Positions 16,722 to 23,319 of a DNA stretch of 64,000 bases are shown here, piece by piece. The stretch spans positions 1 through 64,000 of the forward strand of contig JAJCXR010000066.1 in NCBI GenBank assembly GCA_029263315.1, given 5' to 3'. Numbering within the stretch: position 1 is the stretch's first letter; each line of letters begins with the position of its first letter. Source of the stretch: Acidobacteriota bacterium (GTDB lineage Bacteria > Acidobacteriota > Thermoanaerobaculia > Multivoradales > J023). A program made the translations under genes and the position numbers. Under the pieces are notes generated by a model. The model saw only the letters and a list, made by a program, of their open reading frames with translations, did not search any database and was not told the origin of the DNA.

Positions 16722-16814
16722 CCCGTCCCGTTTTACCAAAATCGGTGCCAGCGGGAGGCCATTCGAGCGAGCACGGACGCAGTGCTGTCTGAGCCGCAGG
16801 CTCATAGGGACGGG
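16722..16814. repeat. Inverted repeat ACCCGTCCC ... GGGACGGGGT in convergent gap
   Basis: Arms at 16722-16729 (CCCGTCCC) and 16807-16814 (GGGACGGG) enclose 77 bases, with partial symmetry continuing outward (GTT/AAAC). A small hairpin GAGCC-GCA-GGCTC lies just inside the right arm. The whole resembles a REP-type palindromic unit. It lies between two convergent genes, where it may also serve as a transcription barrier. Confidence 0.5.
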
Positions 16815-16972
16815 GTAAACTTTGATGTCAATGGGTTTAGATCGATACGTCAGCGTTGGGGCGAGTTGCGGAGGCCGCGCACAGCCGAAGGGCTCCCGCC
16901 TCTCATCGCTTTCTCGGATGGGAACTGGCTAGGTATCGCCCTGGCTGGATATCGCCCTGGACGGTCGAGGCA

Positions 16973-18562
16973 TCAAGCTTCCGATGCGGCCGTGCGATCC
17001 CGATTCAACGACCATTTGAGGGCCATGGGAGTCACCAGGGTGGTGACGATGACCATCAGAACAACGGCCGAAAACAGGGAATCGGTCACCACGCCGAGGC
17101 CCTTGCCGATGCTCGCGAAGATCAAACCCACCTCACCGCGGGGAATCATGCCGAGCCCGACGGATAGGCGATCGTACTTCTTGCCCACGGGCAATCCCGA
17201 GATGACCTTGCCGATCACCGCCACGATGGTGAAGACCGTCGCCAGGGCCACGGTGTTGGGGTCGAGAAAGGTGCGCAGATTGACCTGCATGCCCATGAGA
17301 ACAAAAAAGATCGGGGCGAAGATGGCCTCCAAGGGATCGATCATGTCCTCGATGGTGTGGCGTCGGTCGCGAAAATGCTCTTCCTTGAGAATCAGACCGG
17401 CAGCAAAAGCGCCGACGATGGCAGCCAGCTCGATCTGATTAGCTGCAAATGACATCAGACAAGCAAAGGTGAGGGGCAGCAAGAGCTTGGCGTGGGGTCG
17501 GTTGAGGAAGGCGACTAGCCGTGCCATGGCGAGGGAGATTCGGTCGCCGAGCCACATCAGACCGCCGAGGAAGACCAGCGAAAGGAGCATGATCTTGCCG
17601 ATGTCGAGTAGGTCGACGTTGCCGGTGGCAACGATGCCGACCACCACCGCCAGGATGATCAAGCCCAGCACGTCGTCGATCACCGCCGCACCGAGGATGA
17701 CCTTGGCCTCCGTCGAGTGGATCCTGTTGAGATCCTTGAACACCCGCGCCGTAATGCCGACGCTGGTGGCTGTCAAGGTGGCGCCAAGGAACAGGTGAAC
17801 GGTTTGGGCCTCGTCGGGCAAGAGCCACAGGGAGGTGGCATAACCCATGCCAAAGGGCGCGATGATACCCACGAGAGCGACCATCAACGAGCGTGGGCCC
17901 ACCCCCAGCATTTCATCGACGCTCGATTCCAATCCCACCATGAAGAGCAACAGGATGACACCGAGGTTGGAGAAGATCCAAATCGAGAAGGCCACCATGA
18001 CGAACATTGAGCCGGCGGGTCCGGTGACGATCTCGAAGACCCGGTGGCCGACCCCTCCGGGTTGGAGCTGCTCGGCTGTAAAGAAGGCCTTGATCGCTTC
18101 GCCGACGGGGATGTTGTCATTCCAGGTGTGGCGGAACGTCCCCGAGACGGCGTCCAGGTGCATGATCACCACCGCAAAGGGTTGCTGAAGGGCGTATCCG
18201 ATATTGCCCAACAGGACGCCCATCAAAAGATCGCCCAAGACGGTGGGTTGATCGACGCGGGCGGCGATGGCGCGGCCGATGAGGGCCGCCACCACCAGGC
18301 TGGCGAAACCCAGGAGAATGGGTGCGAAGGGGTCGGAGTGGCCACCGCCCTCCTGGGCATCGTGCTCCGCGGCGTGATCGTCGACCCCGGGCGCGGTGGC
18401 GGTGGGGGTTGTGGTGCCGCTACTTTCGCTGTCGGCGCCGGTGGCTGATGGGGGCTCACCGGATGGGGGAGGCTGAGCCGCGCCGCTACCGGCACCGAAG
18501 AGCCACATACCCGTTGTTGCTGCGACGAGGAGGCAAAAGAGAAGGCGGCCCCGTGCACCCAT
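16973..18562 (-). CDS. Cation:proton antiporter, CPA2 (KefB/NapA) family, with exported N-terminal extension
   Basis: A 529-residue inner-membrane antiporter. It begins with a signal-like helix (residues 6-28) and a 50-residue low-complexity Pro/Ser/Thr/Ala linker with a His/Glu-rich end, then about 12-13 helices. The ion-binding motif is AAVIDDVLGLIIL, which has the DD pair associated with electrogenic Na+/H+ exchange, and a nearby LFMVGLESS matches the CPA2 family. There is no C-terminal TrkA-N domain, so it is not a Kef-type potassium channel-like form. Likely role: Na+ or K+ and pH balance. It lies convergent to the flavoprotein gene. Confidence 0.92.
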   Translation of the reverse strand: MGARGRLLFCLLVAATTGMWLFGAGSGAAQPPPSGEPPSATGADSESSGTTTPTATAPGVDDHAAEHDAQEGGGHSDPFAPILLGFASLVVAALIGRAIAARVDQPTVLGDLLMGVLLGNIGYALQQPFAVVIMHLDAVSGTFRHTWNDNIPVGEAIKAFFTAEQLQPGGVGHRVFEIVTGPAGSMFVMVAFSIWIFSNLGVILLLFMVGLESSVDEMLGVGPRSLMVALVGIIAPFGMGYATSLWLLPDEAQTVHLFLGATLTATSVGITARVFKDLNRIHSTEAKVILGAAVIDDVLGLIILAVVVGIVATGNVDLLDIGKIMLLSLVFLGGLMWLGDRISLAMARLVAFLNRPHAKLLLPLTFACLMSFAANQIELAAIVGAFAAGLILKEEHFRDRRHTIEDMIDPLEAIFAPIFFVLMGMQVNLRTFLDPNTVALATVFTIVAVIGKVISGLPVGKKYDRLSVGLGMIPRGEVGLIFASIGKGLGVVTDSLFSAVVLMVIVTTLVTPMALKWSLNRDRTAASEA

Positions 18563-19019
18563 TTAGATCTCCTTACGCGGCGTTGAGCTCTTAGTCGGAG
18601 TGCTCTTCAGACTCGAGCGAAGAACCAAGATATCAAAGAAGATTAGCAGATCGTCGGCGGTGCTGAAGCGGATGGCGAGAACGAGGGTTAGGGCGCCTTC
18701 CTGTGGGGCCGAGCTCCGGCGGCCGGTGGTTGGTGGAGAGCTTGTCCTCCTCGACCGTGGAATCGATGCGGATTGCAGCCTGAGAAAGGCGGAATTTGAC
18801 TGTGGATGGTATGCTGCCGATTCCTCCGAAACGCTTTGTTCGAGCGTCGTGCTGGATCGATTGCAGGCGGCACGCCTGCGTCCTGCGCCTGGGGGAGGGG
18901 GATACGCTGTTGGAGTACCAGGATGCTCGAGGTTGTCGCGGCCCGGCGGACCGTTGGTGCCGGTCTGGTATAGGCATCCTGCTGTCGGACTCCACGGCGT
19001 GGTGCTCGAGGGATTTGCG
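18563..19019. other. 457-bp gap without a credible gene
   Basis: The stretch separates the divergent antiporter and ABC permease genes. Frames are open on both strands through much of it, but none shows a recognisable protein pattern or a convincing ribosome site. A perfect 7-3-7 inverted repeat GCAGGCG-GCA-CGCCTGC lies at 18863-18879. The gap presumably contains promoters for both genes and may hold an eroded gene. Confidence 0.5.
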
Positions 19020-21485
19020 TTGATCGAGAGCCTAGTACAAGACCTGCGTTTCGCGCTGCGCACACTTCGAAGGAGTCCAGGGTTTACCCTGGTCTCCCTA
19101 TTGACCCTTGCCTTGGGCATTGGCTCCAATGTGGCCATGTGGAGCGTCGCCGACCAGGTATTGTTTCGCGATCTTCCGTACGCCGAGCCCGACGACCTGA
19201 TGGTCGTTTGGCAGCACAGCCCGAAGCTCGAATTCGGCCCCCTGTCTTTTCCCACCTACCGCGATCTCGAAGAGCGCAGTCGGGTCTTTGAATCCCTCGG
19301 CTTGTTCCTGCCGACGGAACGTAATCTACACGGCCCCGAAGGGGAGCCGGAGAGAATTCAAGGCAGCTTGGTGTCCGACAACTTCATGGAAGTGCTCGGC
19401 GTGACACCGGCCTTGGGCCGCGACTTCGAACCTCAAGATGATCGTCCCGGCGCAGCCCGAAGCGCCATGCTGAGCCATGAGCTTTGGCAGCGGCGCTTCG
19501 CCGGTCAGGACGACATCTTGCAGCGCGATATTCGACTCGACGACCAAACCTATCGGGTCATCGGGATCTTTCCCAAAGGCTTGAGCGACGAACCTTTGGG
19601 GATGCAAGCCCTCGGCGATGTCTGGTTGCCGGCGGGGATCTTCGAGGATTCACTGCCGGTCGATGATCGGGCCAAACGACCGAATATCATCGCCGTAGCC
19701 CGCTCGGCCAAACTTGCAACATCCGTCGTCGCGCAGGATATGGCGCGGATCTCCGCGGAGCTGAGCAACGAGCACCCTCAGATACACAAGGACGCCAGGA
19801 TTGTCGCGACGCCGGTACGCCAGCACCTGATCAAGGACGATCAGTTGATCGTCCACCTGCTGCTCGCGGCGGTTGGCTTGGTGTTGGTGATCGCCGCAGC
19901 CAACCTGATCAATCTTCAGTTGACGCGCTTGGCCAAGCGGGAGCGCGAGCTCGCCACCCGCTGGGCCTTGGGTGCCCGTGGCAACCGCCTGGTGCGGCAA
20001 TTGTTGGTCGAGAGCTCGATCCTGTCCCTGCTGGGAGGAGGGACGGGGGTTGCCTTGGCCTTGCTGGTTCTGAGCTCGTTCCCGTGGCTGCTCGGTGAAG
20101 CGTGGACGATTCAGGGATTCCAGCCCCAGATCTTGGCCGCCACTTTTCTTCTCTCCCTGGTGACCGGAGTGGTCATCGGGCTGGTTCCCGCCCTGCAGAT
20201 GATCCGAGCCAGCCGCCGTCGACGCTTTTCCAAGATGCAAGTTCGCTCGTCGCTGCCCAATAGACGGTTGCGGCAAGTCTTGGTCAGCTTGCAGGTGGCT
20301 CTAGCCCTCGTCACCTTGGTGGGGGCAGGCCTACTCTATGGCAGCCTACAGCGGCTCGAGCGGCTGGACCCCGGCTTTGCCACCGAGGATCGGATTACGT
20401 TGAAAGTCATCTTGCCGCAAGCTGCATTTGATCAACGTACGACATGGCTCTCCTTCTTTGATCAAGTGCAAGAGCGGCTGGCGACATTGGGCGGTGTCAA
20501 AGGGGTCGCCGTATCCAGCTATCGTCCCTTGGACCTTGCCGGTGGTGGAAGCCCGGCGGTGCCCGGTGATCGGGCCTTGCCACCGGTCTCGGAAATGTCC
20601 CCGTGCTTTTACCAAATGATCAGCCCTGGATATTTCGAAGTCCTGGAGATTCCGCTGATTGCAGGTCGGAGGCTCGACGCCCGCGACGACGACCGATTGA
20701 GCGCCGAGCGGGTTGTGGTGATCAGCCAATCCTTGGCGGATATCTACTGGCCGGATACAAGCCCTGTGGGCAAACGGCTGGCCTTTGAGCTCAAGGGCTC
20801 TCCCGAACAACCCGAGCCCCAGTGGCGGAGAATTGTGGGGGTGGTGGCTGACGTTCGAAACCAGGGACTCGCTGCCCCTTTTCGCAGCACGGTCTATTCT
20901 CCCTACACCCAGATTCCGCTTTGGCAGGAGGGTGGCATTTCGCCGCCGATGGTCATCGTCCTGCATGTCGAGGCGGGACGGATGGAGGATCTGGTCGCCG
21001 AGGTCCGGCAAGTCTTCGATGACATGGACCCCGATTTGCCGATGTTCGACGTGCAGACCATCTCCGAATTGTTGGCGGCGGAGCTCGAAAAACCCCGTCG
21101 CGCAGCCACATTGCTGATGTGTTTTGCAACCCTCTCGTTGCTCCTGGTGATCATCGGGGTCTTTGGTGTGGTCTCGTTTGTGGTGACGGCCCGAACGCGG
21201 GAGATCGGTATCCGGATGTCGTTCGGGGCGAGCCCACAGGCCGTCGCCAAGCTTTTCTTGATACAAAATTTGCTGGTGGTGAGCGTGGGGGTGACGCTGG
21301 GTTTGGTCACTGCCGCTGCCTTGTCGAGGCTGATTGCCGGCTTGTTGTTCGGGATCCCGGCGCTGGACATCTTGACCTATGGGTCGGTGGCGTTGGGCCT
21401 GTTGGTGGTCGCCTCGTTGGCCGCGCTGGTTCCGGCGTGGCGGGCATCGCGGGTACGTCCGCTGGAAGCGCTCCGCTATGAGTAG
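19020..21485 (+). CDS. ABC transporter permease of the ADOP type (FtsX-like, MacB-related)
   Basis: An 821-residue permease. The opening LVQDLRFALRTLRRSPGFT...LALGIGSN is the hallmark of the acidobacterial duplicated orphan permeases. It has a MacB-like periplasmic domain and two FtsX cores: a central helix block (about 280-430) and a C-terminal block (RTREIGIRMSFGASP...FLIQNLLVVSVG, near 720-810). I start it at TTG 19020 because GAGGGA lies 6 nt upstream and the family pattern begins there; the frame runs a further 140 codons upstream with no family similarity. An alternative GTG is at 19002. No ATPase partner gene is adjacent, as is usual for this orphan class. Cargo unknown. Confidence 0.9.
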   Translation: MIESLVQDLRFALRTLRRSPGFTLVSLLTLALGIGSNVAMWSVADQVLFRDLPYAEPDDLMVVWQHSPKLEFGPLSFPTYRDLEERSRVFESLGLFLPTERNLHGPEGEPERIQGSLVSDNFMEVLGVTPALGRDFEPQDDRPGAARSAMLSHELWQRRFAGQDDILQRDIRLDDQTYRVIGIFPKGLSDEPLGMQALGDVWLPAGIFEDSLPVDDRAKRPNIIAVARSAKLATSVVAQDMARISAELSNEHPQIHKDARIVATPVRQHLIKDDQLIVHLLLAAVGLVLVIAAANLINLQLTRLAKRERELATRWALGARGNRLVRQLLVESSILSLLGGGTGVALALLVLSSFPWLLGEAWTIQGFQPQILAATFLLSLVTGVVIGLVPALQMIRASRRRRFSKMQVRSSLPNRRLRQVLVSLQVALALVTLVGAGLLYGSLQRLERLDPGFATEDRITLKVILPQAAFDQRTTWLSFFDQVQERLATLGGVKGVAVSSYRPLDLAGGGSPAVPGDRALPPVSEMSPCFYQMISPGYFEVLEIPLIAGRRLDARDDDRLSAERVVVISQSLADIYWPDTSPVGKRLAFELKGSPEQPEPQWRRIVGVVADVRNQGLAAPFRSTVYSPYTQIPLWQEGGISPPMVIVLHVEAGRMEDLVAEVRQVFDDMDPDLPMFDVQTISELLAAELEKPRRAATLLMCFATLSLLLVIIGVFGVVSFVVTARTREIGIRMSFGASPQAVAKLFLIQNLLVVSVGVTLGLVTAAALSRLIAGLLFGIPALDILTYGSVALGLLVVASLAALVPAWRASRVRPLEALRYE

Positions 21486-21560
21486 CTTCGATTGGCCAGG
21501 TAGCGGCGGCACCGAGAGGCGGGCGTTGAGCAGGTATTTTGAGGTCCAACTGTTCGGAAC

Positions 21561-21577
21561 CGCGGTGCTACACCGCG
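21561..21577. terminator. Hairpin CGCGGTG-CTA-CACCGCG after the ABC permease
   Basis: A perfect 7-bp stem with a 3-nt loop, 76 nt after the permease stop and 17 nt before the next promoter. There is no U tract, so it is at best a Rho-assisted terminator or an insulator. Confidence 0.4.
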
Positions 21578-21593
21578 CAATAGTCGGATACTC

Positions 21594-21622
21594 TTGACTT
21601 CTATGATCCCGCGTGGAAGAAT
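21594..21622 (+). promoter_or_regulatory. Candidate sigma-70 promoter of the RiPP locus
   Basis: TTGACT (21594-21599), a 17-nt spacer and AAGAAT (21617-21622) match the housekeeping promoter at five of six and four of six positions. It would give a leader of about 90 nt before the precursor ATG. Confidence 0.45.
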
Positions 21623-21691
21623 TGCTCGGTCGCGAATAGTCATAAGCGCTAGGTCCCATTAAAGATCGCAATGTACACCTAGTTTCGGGGG

Positions 21692-21715
21692 ACCCCAATC
21701 GGGGTTTTAGGAGGT
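21692..21715 (+). promoter_or_regulatory. Leader hairpin ACCCC-AATC-GGGGT and strong ribosome site of the RiPP precursor
   Basis: A 5-bp GC-rich stem followed by TTTT lies immediately before AGGAGGT (21709-21715), which is 5 nt from the ATG. The ribosome site is among the strongest in the window, fitting a highly made peptide. The hairpin may stabilise the 5' end or act as a weak attenuator. Confidence 0.5.
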
Positions 21716-21720
21716 CAGAG

Positions 21721-21963
21721 ATGTTAGCAACCACCACCAGTTACGTTCCTTCCCATGTCGTGCAAATGTTGGGCGCCGATGCGTCCCTTCGTGCGCGGTT
21801 GGCGGCGAATCCTGCCGCTGCCCTCCGGGAGCTCGGGGTCAACGCTCCGGTCAACACGCTTCCGGCTGAGATCAAACTGCCTTCCCAGGCTGAGATCAAG
21901 GGTCACGAGGTCAACAAGGCGTCACAGTTCGAGCCCGTATGGTTCGGCTTCATCGTCGACTGA
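21721..21963 (+). CDS. Putative RiPP precursor peptide with nitrile-hydratase-like leader
   Basis: An 80-residue peptide. Residues 21-45 (ASLRARLAANPAAALRELGV and on) match the leader pattern of nitrile-hydratase-alpha-related RiPP precursors, in which a short helical FRxRLLADPxAALxELG stretch guides the modifying enzyme. There is no signal peptide. Residues 46-80 would be the core, ending in FEPVWFGFIVD, which is aromatic-rich and has no Cys, so a thioether or thiazole product is excluded; oxidation of aromatic, Ser/Thr or C-terminal residues is more likely. The SagB-type dehydrogenase gene lies 138 nt downstream behind a terminator. I recognise the pairing as like the described NHLP-related peptide plus peptide-maturation dehydrogenase loci of xanthomonads, from memory. 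Mature structure and cleavage site are unknown. Confidence 0.75.
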   Translation: MLATTTSYVPSHVVQMLGADASLRARLAANPAAALRELGVNAPVNTLPAEIKLPSQAEIKGHEVNKASQFEPVWFGFIVD

Positions 21964-22025
21964 TTTCGTTTTACATGGGCTGGTTCTGCTCGCCCAAGGT
22001 ACGAAGTCCGCCGAGGTCTTCGTTG

Positions 22026-22057
22026 ACCGCCTAGGGGTTTTCCCGTTGGCGGTTTTT
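22026..22057 (+). terminator. Rho-independent terminator between precursor and dehydrogenase
   Basis: ACCGCC (22026-22031) pairs with GGCGGT (22048-22053), with an inner GGG/CCC stem and a TTTT loop, followed by T tract 22053-22057. It lies 62 nt after the precursor stop and 44 nt before the dehydrogenase start. Partial read-through would make much more precursor than enzyme. Confidence 0.8.
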
Positions 22058-22101
22058 GCATTTCTAGACGTTGGGCTCCAGCCCGGAATCGAGACTGCAG
22101 A

Positions 22102-23310
22102 TTGAGCTTTCGACGCTCTCGTTTCGTCTTTCTCTGCGTTGAAGATGAAGCCGTATTCGATTTGGCGGCGCTGCTCCAGGGAGCGCTGCAAGAGGAGCTG
22201 CGTCCCGTCCTCAAGGTGTTGTCCCCCTTCCAGGCGGAGCGTGCTCATATCTCCCTCGAGGAAGCGCAGTTCCTCCTGGACCTCCCTTCCGACCGCTGGC
22301 TCGCTACCCAGGATGAAGCATCTGGTGTGCCGCCCGTGCCGCAGGAGGCTATGGATAGATTTGTCCAGATGGGGCTGGTGATCACCGATCGAGATGAGGC
22401 TGACGAGGCACGGTTCCGGCAGTGGGAAGAGGACCTGTGGCGCTGCCAGTGGCATCCAGATGCGGTGGTTTATCACGCCATGACCCGACTGTCGGGACCC
22501 TCCGATGGTGAGGGCTTCGATGTCCGTGAAGTGTCGTCGCAGGCAGAAGATATGGCCACCGCATACGTCGAACGGGTAGGTCCGCCTCCACCGACCTACC
22601 TGAGCTTCGACGCCGCCGCGGACTTCCCCCTACCCACCTCGGTGGCAAGCGGTGGCATCTTTGATCTGCTGCTGGCTCGCAAGACGGTGCGAACCTTTGA
22701 TCGCCAACAGGCCCTGTCCCTCGAGCCCCTGGCGACTTTGCTCAAATATACTTTTGGAGCGTTTGGCCACGCTCGGCTGGCTCCGGGGCTCGATCTGCTG
22801 CACAAAACTTCGCCATCGGGCGGGTCGCTTCACCCCATCGAAGCCTTTCCACTGATCTTGAACGTGCAGGGCGTGGCCTCCGGTTTCTACCATTACAACA
22901 TTCGAGATCACGCCTTCTCGCCCCTGGTGACGATGGAACCTGAGGCTGCGAGAAGCTTCGCCCAGAAGATGGCGAACGGGCAGCTATTTGTAGGGGAAGC
23001 GCAGGCTGTGGTCGTCCTGGTGGCGCGGTTCTTTCGCAATCAATGGAAGTACCGCAGGACGGCGCGGACCTATAGCGTGATGTTGATGGACGCGGGCCAT
23101 CTGAGCCAAGTGTTCTACCTGGTGGCCCAGGAGCTCGGGCTGGGTGCCTTCTACACCGGAGCCGTCAACTCCAGCTTGATCGAGGAAACCCTGTCGCTGA
23201 ATCCAGCGGAATTTGGTGTTATTGGCCTGTGCGGCTGCGGCATCGCCTCCCCGGCCGCGGTGGATCCGGATGCCGGCGGATTGCCCTTCCGCCCGATGCC
23301 GTCAGAGTGA
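22102..23310 (+). CDS. SagB-type nitroreductase-fold dehydrogenase, putative peptide-maturation enzyme
   Basis: A 402-residue protein in two parts. Residues 1-180 have no clear fold, although the opening (FRRSRFVFLCVEDEAVFDL) looks like a peptide-binding start. Residues 185-390 are an FMN-dependent SagB/ThcOx dehydrogenase domain, with RKTVRTFDRQ, TSPSGGSLHPIEAFPLIL and YSVMLMDAGHLSQVFYLVAQELGL typical of the family. Known members oxidise azolines to azoles. Here there is no YcaO cyclodehydratase or E1-like gene nearby and the precursor has no Cys, so it may act on a Ser/Thr ring made elsewhere or directly on side chains. The start is a TTG; no ATG occurs in the first 150 codons, and the ribosome site is weak. 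Confidence 0.82.
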   Translation: MSFRRSRFVFLCVEDEAVFDLAALLQGALQEELRPVLKVLSPFQAERAHISLEEAQFLLDLPSDRWLATQDEASGVPPVPQEAMDRFVQMGLVITDRDEADEARFRQWEEDLWRCQWHPDAVVYHAMTRLSGPSDGEGFDVREVSSQAEDMATAYVERVGPPPPTYLSFDAAADFPLPTSVASGGIFDLLLARKTVRTFDRQQALSLEPLATLLKYTFGAFGHARLAPGLDLLHKTSPSGGSLHPIEAFPLILNVQGVASGFYHYNIRDHAFSPLVTMEPEAARSFAQKMANGQLFVGEAQAVVVLVARFFRNQWKYRRTARTYSVMLMDAGHLSQVFYLVAQELGLGAFYTGAVNSSLIEETLSLNPAEFGVIGLCGCGIASPAAVDPDAGGLPFRPMPSE

Positions 23311-23319
23311 GCAGCCTAA

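Noticed and set aside
18563..19255. Minus-strand 230-residue frame in the gap before the ABC permease
   Set aside because: Basic, Ser/Arg/Pro-rich and without a ribosome site; the 3' part crosses the conserved start of the permease. I left the gap as non-coding.
21721..23310. A thiazole/oxazole-type (TOMM) cluster with YcaO
   Set aside because: No YcaO or E1-like frame is seen within 10 kb, and the core has no Cys; only the dehydrogenase half of such a system is present.
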